Assembly: GCF_003478445.1 (NCBI RefSeq)
Contig: NZ_QUET01000003.1
Coordinates: 1 to 64,000, forward strand
From: Roseburia sp. AM59-24XD
Lineage (GTDB): Bacteria > Bacillota > Clostridia > Lachnospirales > Lachnospiraceae
Direction: 5' to 3'
Length of the DNA stretch: 64,000 nucleotides
The position numbers were made by a program, and so were the translations under genes. Below, piece after piece: positions 7,592 through 14,551 of this stretch; position 1 is the first letter of the stretch; every line of letters starts with the position of its first letter. The notes beneath the pieces are model-generated. The model made no database searches. It was not told the origin of the DNA and saw only the letters and a list, made by a program, of their open reading frames with translations.

Positions 7592-8443
7592 ATGAGTACA
7601 ATTAACACTAATGTTATTGTGCCTGATGTATATTCTGCTCTCGTAAGAGAAAAGATTACAGGCAAGTGCAAGGTAGCACAGTTCCTTGTAAACTTAGGAG
7701 AACTCCACGGCAAAGTCGGTGAGACATTAACTATGCCTAAGTGGGGTTATATCGGAGATGCTAAGGATTGGGACATCAATACTCCTATGGATGTAACACA
7801 GATGAAGCAGACATCTACAACTGCTACAATCAAAGCAATCCAGGCACCAGCCGTAAAAGTTGCAGATTATGATTCTGAGGTTGAACTTGGTAACGCTATC
7901 AATGAAGCAGCAGAGCAGCAGGCAATCGCAGTTGGTAGAAAATATGATACTGATGCTATTGCAGAGGCATTAAAGTCCCCACTTAAATATAAGTTAGGTG
8001 CTAAGAACACTGTAACACAGGACGAGATGATTGCTATTCTCGGTCTTTACGGTGACGACAGAGACAGTGCAGATTTTGATGCTATCGTTATCTCATCTCT
8101 CTTTGCACCATCTTTCTACAAGATGGATATGTTCACTTCTCGTGAGAGAACAATGACAAAGGATGGTAACGGTATAGCAGTAAACGGAGTGATTGGTGAA
8201 TTTCTCAACATTCCAGTTGTTTTATCTGACCGTCTCTATGATACAACAAACACAGAGGGATTTATTCTTGTAATGAAGAAGAACGCTATCTCTTACATTC
8301 CAAAAGAGAATCCATTCGCAGAAGCAGAAAGAAATGCAGGTCTCAGACAGACAACAATTTACTTATCTCAGTTCTATGCAATGTCATTAACTGATGATAC
8401 AGCAATCGTTGTTGCTAAGACAGTATTACCTACAGGTAAATAA
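7592..8443 (+). CDS. major capsid protein (HK97 fold, N4-gp56-like)
   Basis: 283 aa. The order of features fits HK97-fold capsid proteins of the N4-gp56-related family: N-arm (TNVIVPDVYSALVREKI), GETLTMPKWGYIGDA, then NEAAEQQAIAVGRKYDTDAIAEAL (spine helix region), FDAIVISSLFAPSFYKMD, GVIGEFLNIPVVLSDRL and a C-terminal strand. No prohead protease is nearby and no cleavage-prone delta domain is evident, consistent with the separate scaffold protein. It follows the holin-like gene by 14 bases and is closed by a hairpin at 8507-8543. This is strong evidence that the element makes its own capsid. Confidence 0.88.
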   Translation: MSTINTNVIVPDVYSALVREKITGKCKVAQFLVNLGELHGKVGETLTMPKWGYIGDAKDWDINTPMDVTQMKQTSTTATIKAIQAPAVKVADYDSEVELGNAINEAAEQQAIAVGRKYDTDAIAEALKSPLKYKLGAKNTVTQDEMIAILGLYGDDRDSADFDAIVISSLFAPSFYKMDMFTSRERTMTKDGNGIAVNGVIGEFLNIPVVLSDRLYDTTNTEGFILVMKKNAISYIPKENPFAEAERNAGLRQTTIYLSQFYAMSLTDDTAIVVAKTVLPTGK

Positions 8444-8506
8444 AATACACATAAAAAGAAAACCAAAAGAAAGTAAAGTTTCATTTGGAATAATTTGAAT
8501 AATTAT

Positions 8507-8543
8507 GGGGTGACTTATATGTGTATAGGTCGTCCCATTTTTT
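8507..8543 (+). terminator. terminator after the major capsid gene
   Basis: GGGGTGAC (8507-8514) pairs with GTCGTCCC (8529-8536) through six Watson-Crick and two wobble pairs, then ATTTTTTG follows. It closes the scaffold-holin-capsid unit. The next gene starts only 20 bases later, so read-through could also be regulated here. Confidence 0.65.
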
Positions 8544-8562
8544 GTAGAAAGTGAGGGATAAA

Positions 8563-8802
8563 ATGCTCAGTGGAGAACAGTTAAAATTCCTGAGATATTA
8601 TAATGGTAAGACACAACAGCAAGTCGCTGATTGGTGCAATGTATCAAGAAGATATATCATTATGGTTGAACAGAATGAAGAAAGATTATCAGAGGAAACA
8701 TATAACGCTTTTATCAACTGCATCTATGGCATTGGAAAGCCACTGCCAAAAGAACCAAGACCAAATCAGACCAGTAAAAAGAAGAAGTCAGGTGATGACT
8801 AA
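8563..8802 (+). CDS. small XRE-type HTH protein
   Basis: 79 aa from ATG 8563. The bulged SD AGAAAGTGAGG (8546-8556) sits 6 bases upstream; the in-frame GTG at 8551 is inside that SD and was rejected. Residues about 5-55 (GEQLKFLRYYNGKTQQQVADWCNVSRRYIIMVEQ) are a Cro/CI-type helix-turn-helix. The C-terminus is a basic tail (NQTSKKKKSGDD). It overlaps the next gene by one base. It may regulate element transcription; it lacks a dimerisation domain, so it may be an accessory or antirepressor-type factor. Confidence 0.7.
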   Translation: MLSGEQLKFLRYYNGKTQQQVADWCNVSRRYIIMVEQNEERLSEETYNAFINCIYGIGKPLPKEPRPNQTSKKKKSGDD

Positions 8803-9269
8803 TGGGACTGTTCAGTAGAATATTTGGCGGTAAGTCCATTAGGTCTGCTGCAACTTCCGCATCATTTCTCGGTGCATATCGTGAAGCAGGTGGACAATCT
8901 TATTCAGGTGGTGGATGGGGCTTAGACCGATTCAACAGTATCATAGATGCTCACTCTTCCATAGACGATATGATTGAGGAATGGGGACTTGCTGATGAAG
9001 GTTGTCGGTATCAGTCATTAGATGGATATTCTAATCCGTACACACAAGCGTATAGAGAAGAAAGAGAACGTGCAGAAGAAGAAGTAGAGGTTCTTGCAAT
9101 GTTCGGAGAAGAAATAGATGTGGAACTTCTCATTGATTGGGACACTGTAGAAGAGAACGCTTATGAGTATGCAGAAGAACTTGCACAAGCATGGTTAGAT
9201 GGAGATGAATGGATTCCAGAAGAGATTATGGACTGGGCTTGGTACGATTTATCAGACCATAATATGTAA
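8802..9269 (+). CDS. hypothetical acidic protein, amphipathic N-terminus
   Basis: 155 aa, coupled to the preceding HTH gene by a 1-base stop/start overlap (TAATG). It begins MGLFSRIFGGKSIRSAAT, a short basic amphipathic stretch that could bind membrane or a partner. The rest is very acidic and tryptophan-rich (WDTVEENAYEYAEEL, WIPEEIMDWAWYDL). I recognise no family. An acidic small protein in a phage early-type operon could be an inhibitor or DNA mimic, but nothing in the sequence proves this. Confidence 0.6.
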   Translation: MGLFSRIFGGKSIRSAATSASFLGAYREAGGQSYSGGGWGLDRFNSIIDAHSSIDDMIEEWGLADEGCRYQSLDGYSNPYTQAYREERERAEEEVEVLAMFGEEIDVELLIDWDTVEENAYEYAEELAQAWLDGDEWIPEEIMDWAWYDLSDHNM

Positions 9270-9280
9270 GGGAGAACACA

Positions 9281-9454
9281 ATGACAGGGAAAGAATTTCG
9301 CAGATGGCGAAGAAGTTTAGAAATCTCTCAACAAGTGGTAGCCGATTATGCGGAATGTAACAAGTCAACTATCTGTCGTTGGGAGAAAGAACAAATCAAA
9401 ATATATCCAGACCTATATCAGAAGGTAATGGATTTCTATAAAAATCATAAATAA
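9281..9454 (+). CDS. small HTH protein (57 aa)
   Basis: ATG 9281 follows GGGAGAACACA, 11 bases after the preceding stop. The product starts MTGKEFRRWRRSLEIS and continues QQVVADYAECNKSTICRWE, a compact XRE-like helix-turn-helix with little else. It forms an operon with 8563 and 8802. As a bare DNA-binding domain it could be a repressor, Cro-like factor or excisionase. Confidence 0.65.
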   Translation: MTGKEFRRWRRSLEISQQVVADYAECNKSTICRWEKEQIKIYPDLYQKVMDFYKNHK

Positions 9455-9644
9455 TCTTACGCACAAATCTGTGCGAACAAATCACAAGAACAAAAGTCGG
9501 AAATGTATGAATAGGACATGGCGACTATAAAACAAAGGAAGTAACCAAAAAACGGTAGAAAGGCAAGGTGAAATAATTTGCAGAAAGAACGCAAGTATTT
9601 CATCTTCATTATGATTAACTGTCTGAGCGAATTATTTCGCCCAG

Positions 9645-10301
9645 ATGGTGAACGTAATGAACGTGGAATATTTAAGTAAAGTACCTGAGTGGTATAAGAG
9701 TAATGAAAAATTTGATTTAGTATTGAGTGATGATATTGATTCACTCACAACAGTTGCAGTTGTACAGAGTGTACACCCAAACTGGAATGTAGAATACTTC
9801 TATGATTTCGATAATATCTATGCAAGTCCAGATGCTTATTTCAAGGAAAATAAATCACGCACAAGAGTATGGTGTGATGTAGCGTTTTGTAGAAATGAAA
9901 TGGCATTTGACAATCATATCAGCAGGAAAGATATAGACGACCATGTAAATCCTCGTTGTATCAATCCGAACATCTTAGCAAGCGTATCTAATTATGGCTA
10001 TACAAATAAGTATGCAGGATCAACTGCTCTACTTGTTTGGTCTTTATACAATATCCCGTTACCAAAAACAGAAGAAGGAAAGATGATGCTGCTTTGTATC
10101 GACAGCACCTTCAAAGGATTTTATTCAAGCACATTCAAAGAGAGAAACAGATTCTTTCTTTGTGATGTATTGGATTTACCAGAATTATATGAAGTAGAGA
10201 AGCGTCACAACATTAAAGAATTTTATCAGTTAATGGACAAGTATGGACTGTCTCAGAAGATAGATACAACAGCGAGACAAAACAGATTGAATCAAAGTTA
10301 G
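9645..10301 (+). CDS. DHH-like phosphoesterase domain protein (probably frameshifted)
   Basis: 218 aa. SDDIDSLTTVAVVQ (residues 28-41), RVWCDVAF (75-81) and FDNHISRKD (88-96) have the order and spacing of the DxDxx, D and DHH motifs of the RecJ/NrnA-like DHH fold, with DHH present as DNH. Such enzymes cleave short oligonucleotides or cyclic dinucleotides, so a role in clearing RNA products or counter-defence is conceivable. After about residue 203 the sequence loses its character (TTARQNRLNQS), while a natural-looking sequence continues in the -1 frame to 10501. ATG 9657 is an alternative start; neither has a strong SD. The homology is remote, so the call is tentative. Confidence 0.5.
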   Translation: MVNVMNVEYLSKVPEWYKSNEKFDLVLSDDIDSLTTVAVVQSVHPNWNVEYFYDFDNIYASPDAYFKENKSRTRVWCDVAFCRNEMAFDNHISRKDIDDHVNPRCINPNILASVSNYGYTNKYAGSTALLVWSLYNIPLPKTEEGKMMLLCIDSTFKGFYSSTFKERNRFFLCDVLDLPELYEVEKRHNIKEFYQLMDKYGLSQKIDTTARQNRLNQS

Positions 10302-10501
10302 ATGTCGCCACAATCAGCGAGAAGTTGGGAATAGATATATCTCTTCCAACAAAACAATATGACCATTGGAGAAGTTTTGAACAGAAACAGGTCAATATGT
10401 GCGGTGTGAAATCCATAAAAGATTTAGAGAGAGGATTGGTCACACTGGCTTTTACATTCAGAAATGTAGCAAAGTATTCCGTTTTGAAAAAGACGGCTTA
10501 A
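10217..10501 (+). pseudogene. out-of-frame continuation of the DHH-like gene
   Basis: The frame -1 to the preceding ORF is open from 10217 and, past about 10262, reads plausibly (SETKQIESKLDVATISEKLG ... LERGLVTLAFTFRNVAKYS) to a stop at 10499-10501. One missing base near 10245-10265 would join the two into a protein of about 285 aa. No convincing slippery heptamer is present in the overlap, so an indel or sequencing error is preferred over programmed frameshifting. Confidence 0.5.
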
Positions 10502-10529
10502 TTGAAAACTAAATAGAGAATATATAAGT

Positions 10530-10552
10530 GGGTGGCTACATTACAGTCACCC
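10530..10552 (+). promoter_or_regulatory. leader hairpin before the 10579 gene
   Basis: GGGTGGCTA (10530-10538) pairs with CAGTCACCC (10544-10552) except for the loop-closing base pair. There is no T run, so it is not a terminator. It resembles other leader hairpins in front of element transcription units and may be an RNA stabiliser or protein-binding site. Confidence 0.4.
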
Positions 10553-10578
10553 TATAACAAAAGAAAGGACACAGAAAG

Positions 10579-10746
10579 ATGAACGAATATTTATTAGAAA
10601 TGCAGTTGTCCACAGAGGACAATTTATCAGATGAAGAACTTATGATTATGAACTCGTACCAGAAGGTACGCACTAACAGAAAAAAGAAAATTCAAAAGGA
10701 GAATATTACAAATGGAAAAGAACACAATTATTATCTTTACTGCTAA
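10579..10746 (+). CDS. small hypothetical protein (55 aa)
   Basis: ATG 10579 follows AGAAAGGACACAG. The product begins MNEYLLEMQLSTEDNLSDEEL and ends with a basic segment (RTNRKKKIQKENITNG). It overlaps the next gene by 35 bases in another frame. No family is recognised. Its operon lies just upstream of the replication initiator. Confidence 0.5.
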   Translation: MNEYLLEMQLSTEDNLSDEELMIMNSYQKVRTNRKKKIQKENITNGKEHNYYLYC

Positions 10747-10885
10747 TAAGGCAAGAGAGTTATTAAAGGATGGATTTAAGGTGGTTGATATTAAACCTGA
10801 CAAAACAGATTCAGATGGAAAGAGAAGCGTATTTGTATTTGAATATGCAGATGGAATTTTAGACAAGATTAAGAAAACAAAATAA
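10712..10885 (+). CDS. small DUF5659-like phage protein (57 aa)
   Basis: ATG 10712 has SD AAAAGGAG 9 bases upstream. The product begins MEKNTIIIFTANKARELLKDG, continues with FKVVDIKPD and ends SVFVFEYADGILDKIKKTK. A pattern of 'LL-x-x-GF-x-hh' followed by a 'vFvFe' strand is typical of the small DUF5659-like proteins common in phages and plasmids of Firmicutes. Their function is unknown. It is followed directly by the inverted-repeat region and the replication gene. Confidence 0.55.
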   Translation: MEKNTIIIFTANKARELLKDGFKVVDIKPDKTDSDGKRSVFVFEYADGILDKIKKTK

Positions 10886-10902
10886 TAAAACCAGAGATGG
10901 GA

Positions 10903-10968
10903 ACTCGTGCAAACGAGTCCTATCACTTATCTACTACTAATTCCTTATCTACTAATAATATGTGTCAC
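10903..10968. repeat. inverted repeat, right copy, with iteron-like repeats
   Basis: Reverse complement of 2158-2224 in order: hairpin ACTCGT-GCAA-ACGAGT (10903-10918), TATCACTTATCTACTACTAA, a second TTATCTACTAATAA and ATATGTGTCAC. The doubled TTATCTACTA motif looks like iterons. Immediately downstream of the replication initiator's regulatory region, this is the best candidate for the element's replication origin. Confidence 0.6.
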
Positions 10969-10993
10969 AGATGATGCCATTTTACCTGTCCTG

Positions 10994-11022
10994 TTGTCAG
11001 TAGATTTGGACAACCATACACA
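10994..11022 (+). promoter_or_regulatory. possible promoter of the replication gene
   Basis: TTGTCA (10994-10999), 17-bp spacer, TACACA (11017-11022). The -10 is weak. It overlaps the sequence related to the left dyad (GTTGTC, GGACAAC). A further hairpin AGGGC...GCCCT (11028-11046) lies before the ATG. Confidence 0.35.
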
Positions 11023-11075
11023 TAAAAAGGGCATAGTTGTCGCCCTAGAAAAACACATAAAAAGGAGCATAAAAA

Positions 11076-12212
11076 ATGAGATTATTTTTAGAAGAAAATT
11101 TGGTTACAGGAAACACATTAACACCTGATGGAGTGCTTGCATACATAGCACTGAGAAAGATGATGGATGAGAATATCTTCTTGAAGTCATTGGAGATTAC
11201 AGAGGACTGTGTATCTATCAACAGAATGGCTTATACACTTGTTGGTGTAAGTGAGAAATATCCTAAAGCATTTACGGATGCATTGCAGCGTGGAATATAC
11301 GAACTTGATGCCGTGGACAGGATTAAGATAGTGCAGTCATTTGGTAAAGGAATTGAGTTCGTATTGGATATAAAGAATTTATACTTTGATACTTCAAAGG
11401 AAGGACAGCATTTTGTCATGGTATCATCTGATGAGGTTGAGAGGATTCTGACACATGATGCAGATATGAAGAAGAAAATATCCATACTGAAATATTATGT
11501 GGCTCTTGTCAGTTCATTTGATTGGTCTGCCAATATGAAATGTAAGGATGGTATGCCTAATCTTCAAGGTAAGATTGGTCACATGACACAGGATTATGTT
11601 GGTGGTCTTGCCGGAATATCCGGGCGAACTTGTCAGAGATACAATGTGGTCTTAGAGGACGAGATGAAGATGATATACATTTATAGAAGTAACGACAAGA
11701 TTAAAGAGGATGATTCTTTAAGACAGATTACCAACTGCTACAGTCGTTATGAGGACAAAGATTTATGTGAAATGTATGCATCTGACTTTGAGGATAAGAT
11801 GGGATATAAGCATAGAATTGTCAGAACCAAAAAGAATAAGGAACAGGCAGATAATAACAGACGATTGGCTCAGATTTATAATCGTATCTGTGAAGGATAT
11901 GGAGATTCATATGATGAAGATACAATCCGCAAGGTGTACAAATATGTAACCAATAAGAATAAGACCGTTATTGATGAGATAGATAAGAAGCAGTCACAGG
12001 AATATATGTCATCATCTGACAAGGATTATGTTAAGAATTTACAGTCCCAGATTAGAGACACACTTATCTTTGAGCAGTTCGATTATCTTAATGAGGATTC
12101 CCAAGATGGGAACTCAGATGAAGATATTTGGGGCGAGATTGATGCTATCGAAAACGGCTATACAGTTGAAGAAATATTAGAAATGCCTACTGCATCTGAT
12201 GTGGTAGCGTAA
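11076..12212 (+). CDS. replication initiator-like protein
   Basis: 378 aa, start fixed by AAAAGGAG 9 bases upstream. The N-terminal 110 residues and the segment KKKISILKYYVALVSSFDWSAN followed by GHMTQDYVGGLAGISGRTCQRY (about residues 130-195) resemble a winged-helix/HTH replication initiator core as in plasmid RepA or phage DnaD-like initiators. The C-terminal third is very acidic and probably flexible. The repeat-rich region just upstream supports an initiator that binds its own origin. No helicase, primase or DNA polymerase gene is present, so replication must recruit host machinery. A transcription regulator is the alternative. Confidence 0.6.
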   Translation: MRLFLEENLVTGNTLTPDGVLAYIALRKMMDENIFLKSLEITEDCVSINRMAYTLVGVSEKYPKAFTDALQRGIYELDAVDRIKIVQSFGKGIEFVLDIKNLYFDTSKEGQHFVMVSSDEVERILTHDADMKKKISILKYYVALVSSFDWSANMKCKDGMPNLQGKIGHMTQDYVGGLAGISGRTCQRYNVVLEDEMKMIYIYRSNDKIKEDDSLRQITNCYSRYEDKDLCEMYASDFEDKMGYKHRIVRTKKNKEQADNNRRLAQIYNRICEGYGDSYDEDTIRKVYKYVTNKNKTVIDEIDKKQSQEYMSSSDKDYVKNLQSQIRDTLIFEQFDYLNEDSQDGNSDEDIWGEIDAIENGYTVEEILEMPTASDVVA

Positions 12213-12219
12213 CCAGTTG

Positions 12220-12280
12220 GGGTGTCGGTAATGCCGACATCCTTTTTGGTTCGCCAAAATTGGCGAGTGGATTTCCACTC
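12220..12280 (+). terminator. terminator and two further hairpins after the replication gene
   Basis: GGGTGTCGG/CCGACATCC (12220-12242) followed by TTTTT is a clear intrinsic terminator. Two perfect hairpins follow at once: TCGCCAA-AA-TTGGCGA (12251-12266) and GAGTGG-ATTT-CCACTC (12265-12280). The extra hairpins lie in the leader of the packaging operon and could control it. Confidence 0.7.
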
Positions 12281-12319
12281 TTATGTGGAACAGATTAACT
12301 TAGAAAGTGAGGACATAAA

Positions 12320-12547
12320 ATGAAAACATTTGAAGAATTAACTTATTTTGTAGACACAAAAGAATATATGAAAGCATACAACAAGGTTGCAGAATCTATT
12401 GATAATGCTGAGTTGGATAAAGCAAAGAATTATTTATCTCTCTTGAAATTAAGAGAGCAGGAATTGATTAAACGCATGGATTATGAACTCAGAACTGAGC
12501 GTGAAATGATTGCAAGTGGGATTGGATTAAAGGAAGGTGAATACTAA
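12320..12547 (+). CDS. hypothetical protein heading the packaging operon
   Basis: 75 aa, helical and charged (LDKAKNYLSLLKLREQELIKRMDYELRTEREM). SD is the bulged AGAAAGTGAGG (12302-12312), 7 bases before the ATG. It overlaps the next gene by one base (TAATG). No family is recognised. Its place at the head of the terminase-portal operon suggests a packaging accessory or part of a small-terminase complex. Confidence 0.6.
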   Translation: MKTFEELTYFVDTKEYMKAYNKVAESIDNAELDKAKNYLSLLKLREQELIKRMDYELRTEREMIASGIGLKEGEY

Positions 12548-12966
12548 TGACAAAGGAAAAGACAATTATGCAAGCATTAACAGAGGTTGTTCCTAACTAT
12601 CTTGCGTCATATCTTTGTTGGTATTACTCTGATCCGAATAAAAGAATCAGTTGGGAAGAACTCTGTAAATCTGATGCTAACTTTAGAAGTAAAAGCGGTG
12701 AGAATAAAACAGAAGATTTTGCGGAGCAGAATTGGCTCATTCGTGATGATGTTCAGAAAGCAATGATTATCTATTTACAGTATATGAAGCGTTATAACTT
12801 TATGAAGCGTTATCAGGAGATGAATAAGAAAGCATTAAGCGGTGACGTGAATAGTGCTAAATATGTTGATGAGATGGATAAGATTCTGGATAAGATGAGT
12901 GTGGATAAGAATACAGAGAGTGAGATTGACAGATTGCTTGAGGGGGTGACAATCAATGGAAATTAG
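12547..12966 (+). CDS. terS: putative small terminase subunit
   Basis: 139 aa immediately upstream of, and overlapping, the large terminase by 11 bases, the normal position of TerS. The N-terminal part (ITWEELCKSD-type: RISWEELCKSDANFRSKSG) could form a DNA-binding HTH, and the C-terminal half is helical and charged (MKRYQEMNKKALSGDVNSAKYVDEMDKI), as expected for an oligomerising coiled region. TerS proteins recognise the pac site and load DNA. Assignment rests on position and architecture rather than a clear motif. Confidence 0.55.
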   Translation: MTKEKTIMQALTEVVPNYLASYLCWYYSDPNKRISWEELCKSDANFRSKSGENKTEDFAEQNWLIRDDVQKAMIIYLQYMKRYNFMKRYQEMNKKALSGDVNSAKYVDEMDKILDKMSVDKNTESEIDRLLEGVTINGN

Positions 12967-14539
12967 TTTAGCCAATGCCAAGAAGTTAAATTGGCTGTGG
13001 CAGGATGAACATGAGATTGAATGGATTGAAACCTTTGTCAAGATTATTGATAAATCTGGTAAAACAGTTCCGTTCAAATTAACACCTGAGCAGAAAGCAT
13101 TTATTAACGGACTGGCTCACAAAAATGTGATTTCAAAAAGCAGACAATTGGGTCTGAGTGTATGTTGTGCTGGCATTTCCATCAGAAGATGTGTGTGTCA
13201 TCCCAATACAACCTGTGTACTTATATCACACTCTCAGGAGAGTACCAATAAAGTATTCGGCAAGTTGAAGCAAATGTTCTATTCTCTTCCTGATTGTATA
13301 AGACCAGAATTGTTGACCAATAACAGACAGGAATTATCTTTTGTGAATGGTAGCAGAATATCATGTCAGACAGCAGGGAACAAAGATTTGTGCCGTGGAG
13401 ACACGATTAACGGAGTTTTGCATATGTCTGAGTATGCAATGTGGAAGAATCAGGAAGGACAGATGCAGTCACTTATGCAAGCAGTAACCGAATCTGCGAC
13501 CTGCATAATTGAAAGCACGACAAAGGGCTTCAACTCCTTCACAAGTACATATATGCAAGCAAGGAATGGTGAGAATGATTTCAAGCCATTCTTTTTTAAT
13601 TGGATAAATGGATCATCTTTATTCATTCCTCAGTACAAGTTGGCGGTCAAGTCGTGGAAAGCGAGACACAATGGCAAGATGCTCACGGAAGATGAGTATG
13701 ATGAGGAAGAAAAATCTCTTGCTAAGTTGGGTATGACACCTGAACAGGCAGTATGGAGAAGAGGAAAAATATCTGAGTCCTCATTAGATGCTTTCCATGA
13801 AGAATTTCCAAGCACATTTGAAGAGAGTTGTATTGTAAGCGGTTCATCTGTATTTGATAACAATAAGGTTATCAGATTGCAGCAAGCAATAGTGCAGCAG
13901 AACATCAAGCCATTATCACTTGATAAGATAGTTGGGATTCCCCAAGTATTACGACCTCATGTATCTAATCGCAATCTGAAGGTGTGGCAGATTCCCAAAA
14001 AGGGAATACGCTATGTTCTCGGCTGTGATGTTGCTGAAGGTCTTGGCGGTAAGAGAGATAGTTCTACTATTTATGTATCGGATAAGGATGGTGTACAGGT
14101 TGCGGAGTTCAAGTCCAATAAGGTAAAGCCATACGAATTTGCGGATATAATTGATGCAATGGGTAGATGGTACAATAAAGGATTGCTCGTGGTGGAGAAA
14201 GCATCAGGCGGTCACAGTTGTATTGAGAGATTAAGATACGACAAGAAATATATGAATATGTACAAATATAAGTGCTATGACGAGTTCAAGAGAACCATTT
14301 GGAAGGTTGGATTTGATACCAACAACAAGACCAAGAGTATTGCGGTCAATGATATGCGTGAGTGGTTCGATAAGGGGCTAATTGACATACAGAGCAATGA
14401 TTTACTGGAAGAAATGAAAACATTCGTTGCAGAGGATAACGGAGCATTTAATGCCGTTGTGGGTTCACATGACGACCTTGTGAGTGCTTGTTGGTTATGT
14501 ATTGCAGGAATGAAATCTGCTTTCTGGTATCCGTTTTAG
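12956..14539 (+). CDS. terL: large terminase (DNA packaging ATPase/nuclease)
   Basis: 527 aa. The ATPase domain shows a Walker-A variant KSRQLGLS (residues 61-68), a Walker-B region GVLHMSEYA (about 153-161) and the coupling segment STTKGFN. The C-terminal RNase-H-like nuclease starts at YVLGCDVAEG with acidic D358 and continues with LVVEKASGGH and late acidic residues (GSHDDLVSAC). This motor drives genome packaging through the portal. Length and motifs are complete. GAGGGGG precedes the start. It is followed after 12 bases by the portal gene. Confidence 0.92.
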   Translation: MEISLANAKKLNWLWQDEHEIEWIETFVKIIDKSGKTVPFKLTPEQKAFINGLAHKNVISKSRQLGLSVCCAGISIRRCVCHPNTTCVLISHSQESTNKVFGKLKQMFYSLPDCIRPELLTNNRQELSFVNGSRISCQTAGNKDLCRGDTINGVLHMSEYAMWKNQEGQMQSLMQAVTESATCIIESTTKGFNSFTSTYMQARNGENDFKPFFFNWINGSSLFIPQYKLAVKSWKARHNGKMLTEDEYDEEEKSLAKLGMTPEQAVWRRGKISESSLDAFHEEFPSTFEESCIVSGSSVFDNNKVIRLQQAIVQQNIKPLSLDKIVGIPQVLRPHVSNRNLKVWQIPKKGIRYVLGCDVAEGLGGKRDSSTIYVSDKDGVQVAEFKSNKVKPYEFADIIDAMGRWYNKGLLVVEKASGGHSCIERLRYDKKYMNMYKYKCYDEFKRTIWKVGFDTNNKTKSIAVNDMREWFDKGLIDIQSNDLLEEMKTFVAEDNGAFNAVVGSHDDLVSACWLCIAGMKSAFWYPF

Positions 14540-14551
14540 AAAGGAGAGACA

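Noticed and set aside
10217..10301. Programmed -1 frameshift in the DHH-like gene
   Set aside because: No X-XXY-YYZ slippery heptamer or downstream pseudoknot is evident in the overlap; an indel fits better with the same pattern elsewhere.
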